Shown here piece by piece: positions 62,817-64,000 of a stretch of DNA of 64,000 nt. Under the pieces are notes generated by a model. It was not told where the DNA came from. It made no database searches and saw nothing but the letters and a program-made list of their open reading frames with translations. Within the stretch, counting starts at the first letter, position 1, and every line of letters begins with the position of its first letter. The position numbers were made by a program, and so were the translations under genes. Source of the stretch: JANYLB01 sp963837715 (lineage in GTDB: Bacteria > Actinomycetota > Acidimicrobiia > IMCC26256 > JANYLB01); the NCBI GenBank assembly GCA_963837715.1, contig CAWIOF010000002.1:1674001-1738000 (forward strand), written 5' to 3'.

Positions 62817-64000
62817 GCGACCTGCGTTCCCGATCCTGTGGAGCTGTCGGCGTCGTCGGGCGCGGGGACCCCGCCCACGGCCTTGGGGACCAGCAGCGGG
62901 CCGAGACCCGGTACGGCGAGGAACCCCTCGGCACCCACGTAGAGGAGACCGACCCGGGGGAGATCGCCCGGCTCCGGGAAGACCATGCACCGGGGCAGCC
63001 ACTCGGGATCGAACTTCTGGTTGAACGACCGCAACGACTCGATCTGGAAGAACGGGTTCAGCTTGCGCACCCACCAGGTCGCGAACTTCTGCACGGGTGT
63101 GTGCTGGATCTCCGGGTCGAGCATCCGACCCCACGCGGCGAAGTTCATCGAGAGCCGGATGACTCCCCGTTCGCGCAGCGCAGCGGCGGCGTTGGATATG
63201 AGGAACTCCGTCATGCCGTTGGGCGCGTCGGGGTCGTGACGCATGAGGTCGAGCGTGTAGCCGAAGTCGCGCCCGTAGGCCGGCACGACCCGCAGGAAGC
63301 CACCGGGCTTGCCGTGCTGGTCGACCGCGATGCAGAGCAGGAACTCGGGGTTCTCGCCCTTCACGTCTTGGCTGAGCGCCATCGTGAACCCGTGCTCGGG
63401 GTTCTTGCCCCGCCACCGGGCGCTGATCTCGTTCAACTGTCCGACGAGCTCGGGTGGTGCGGTCGATTCCGGGACGAGACGGAACGTGTAGTCGCGAGCG
63501 ACCCGCCGCGCCGCCTGACGCACGCTCTTCGCCGCGGGCGAGTCGATGTCGAACCGGTCGCAGTGGATGATCGCTTCGTCGCCCAGGTAGAAGTGGTGGA
63601 GCCCGCGCGACGAGTAGATCGCCATGTCCGACTCGCGCACGCTCAGGAACGCCGGCTTCCACGCCCGCTCGTAGCAGTAGGTGAGGAACTCGTCGACGAC
63701 GAGTGCGATCGACTCGGGTCGTCCGATCGGGTCGCCCGACGCGAGGCCGTAGCCGCCCATGTACGTGTAGGCGATCATCGCCTCGCCGTCGGAGCAGAAG
63801 AAGAAGCTCTTGTCGTCGCGGAGGGCGAAGTACGCGAGCGTGTCCCAGCCGTAGTCGTGGACGAGGCGTTCGGCCTTCTCCCAGTCGGAGCTGCGGTGCG
63901 GAGCGCGGGCCGTCAACGGACGCAGGAGCAACCAGAGGAGACCCACGATCCCGAAGATGCCGAGTCCGAGCAGTGCGGCCGGGAAGAAGTCGGCGAAGAA
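62813..64000 (-). CDS. DUF2156/MprF-type phosphatidylglycerol lysyltransferase-like protein, 5' end outside window
   Basis: About 395 residues seen. A transmembrane stretch at the window edge (LLGLGIFGIVGLLWLLL) leads into a paired GNAT-like domain: DWEKAERLVHDYGWDTLAYFALRDDKSFFFCSDGEAMIAYTYMGGYGLASGDPIG, AWKPAFLSVRESDMAIYSSRGLHHFYLGDEAI, FRLVPESTAPPELVGQLNEIS and NGMTEFLISNAAAALRERGVIRLSMNFAAWG. It transfers an amino acid (probably lysine) from tRNA to a membrane lipid, giving resistance to cationic peptides. Start lies beyond 64000. Confidence 0.8.
   Translation of the reverse strand, partial: FFADFFPAALLGLGIFGIVGLLWLLLRPLTARAPHRSSDWEKAERLVHDYGWDTLAYFALRDDKSFFFCSDGEAMIAYTYMGGYGLASGDPIGRPESIALVVDEFLTYCYERAWKPAFLSVRESDMAIYSSRGLHHFYLGDEAIIHCDRFDIDSPAAKSVRQAARRVARDYTFRLVPESTAPPELVGQLNEISARWRGKNPEHGFTMALSQDVKGENPEFLLCIAVDQHGKPGGFLRVVPAYGRDFGYTLDLMRHDPDAPNGMTEFLISNAAAALRERGVIRLSMNFAAWGRMLDPEIQHTPVQKFATWWVRKLNPFFQIESLRSFNQKFDPEWLPRCMVFPEPGDLPRVGLLYVGAEGFLAVPGLGPLLVPKAVGGVPAPDDADSSTGSGTQVA

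Overview
The window is high-GC, gene-dense actinobacterial DNA. The gene content resembles free-living Acidimicrobiia (Ilumatobacter-like): many acyl-CoA and steroid/lipid-type catabolic genes (CaiB transferase, acyl-CoA dehydrogenases, thiolase plus OB-fold pairs, PaaK-like ligase), two P450s, an F420-type LLM oxidoreductase, many TetR regulators, a class F sortase and GTGA/ATGA start-stop overlaps. No tRNA, rRNA, CRISPR array or prophage was seen. The taxonomic assignment is inference from gene content only.

Layout. 0-22 kb: core-like metabolism (methyltransferase, phosphoglycerate mutase, aldehyde dehydrogenase, Ppx/GppA, TetR with a divergent CaiB gene, OB-fold/thiolase pair, SDR, haemolysin III, P450, carboxyltransferase and acyl-CoA dehydrogenases, sortase, DUF1254/1214 protein, sulfotransferase). 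22.1-31.3 kb: an accessory block of 16 small unrelated genes on both strands. Almost every gene is separated from the next by a 50-75 nt imperfect inverted repeat whose right half reads close to CCGAGCGGCAG-N-TCTGTGCGC. 31.4-33.6 kb: a wrecked tyrosine recombinase, a GNAT gene, a truncated amidohydrolase and a RibD/DHFR-like reductase. 33.6-39.5 kb: a six-gene leftward operon (TetR, PaaK-like ligase, unknown protein, thiolase, OB-fold protein, acyl-CoA synthetase). 39.6-54 kb: amidohydrolase, DUF2889, SDR, a diadenylate-cyclase-like protein, an LLM oxidoreductase, TetR plus a heterodimeric ABC exporter, P450, an ECF sigma factor and an STAS protein. 54-64 kb: tyrosine phosphatase, amidohydrolase, secreted peptidase, a cobalamin riboswitch in front of a toroid-type lipoprotein, an esterase, two transporters and an MprF-like C-terminal part.

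The main candidate for an undescribed system is the 22-31 kb array. It has the layout of an integron-type gene-cassette array: one compact gene per site, all sites in one orientation, hairpin sites with unpaired bases, and a decayed tyrosine recombinase at one end. The sites, however, lack the canonical attC core. Other leads are a vitamin-B12-riboswitch-controlled protein built like an intrinsic-factor toroid, a palindrome (CTGAC-N5-GTCAG) shared by three promoters and probably bound by the TetR at 4.5-5.1 kb, and a dispersed repeat of about 80 nt in five copies.

Caution: about 26 single-base frame breaks, nearly all one extra base, interrupt otherwise intact genes, 13 of them inside the 33.6-39.5 kb operon. 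They look much more like consensus sequence errors than real pseudogenes. Affected genes are annotated as one CDS with the break position given.
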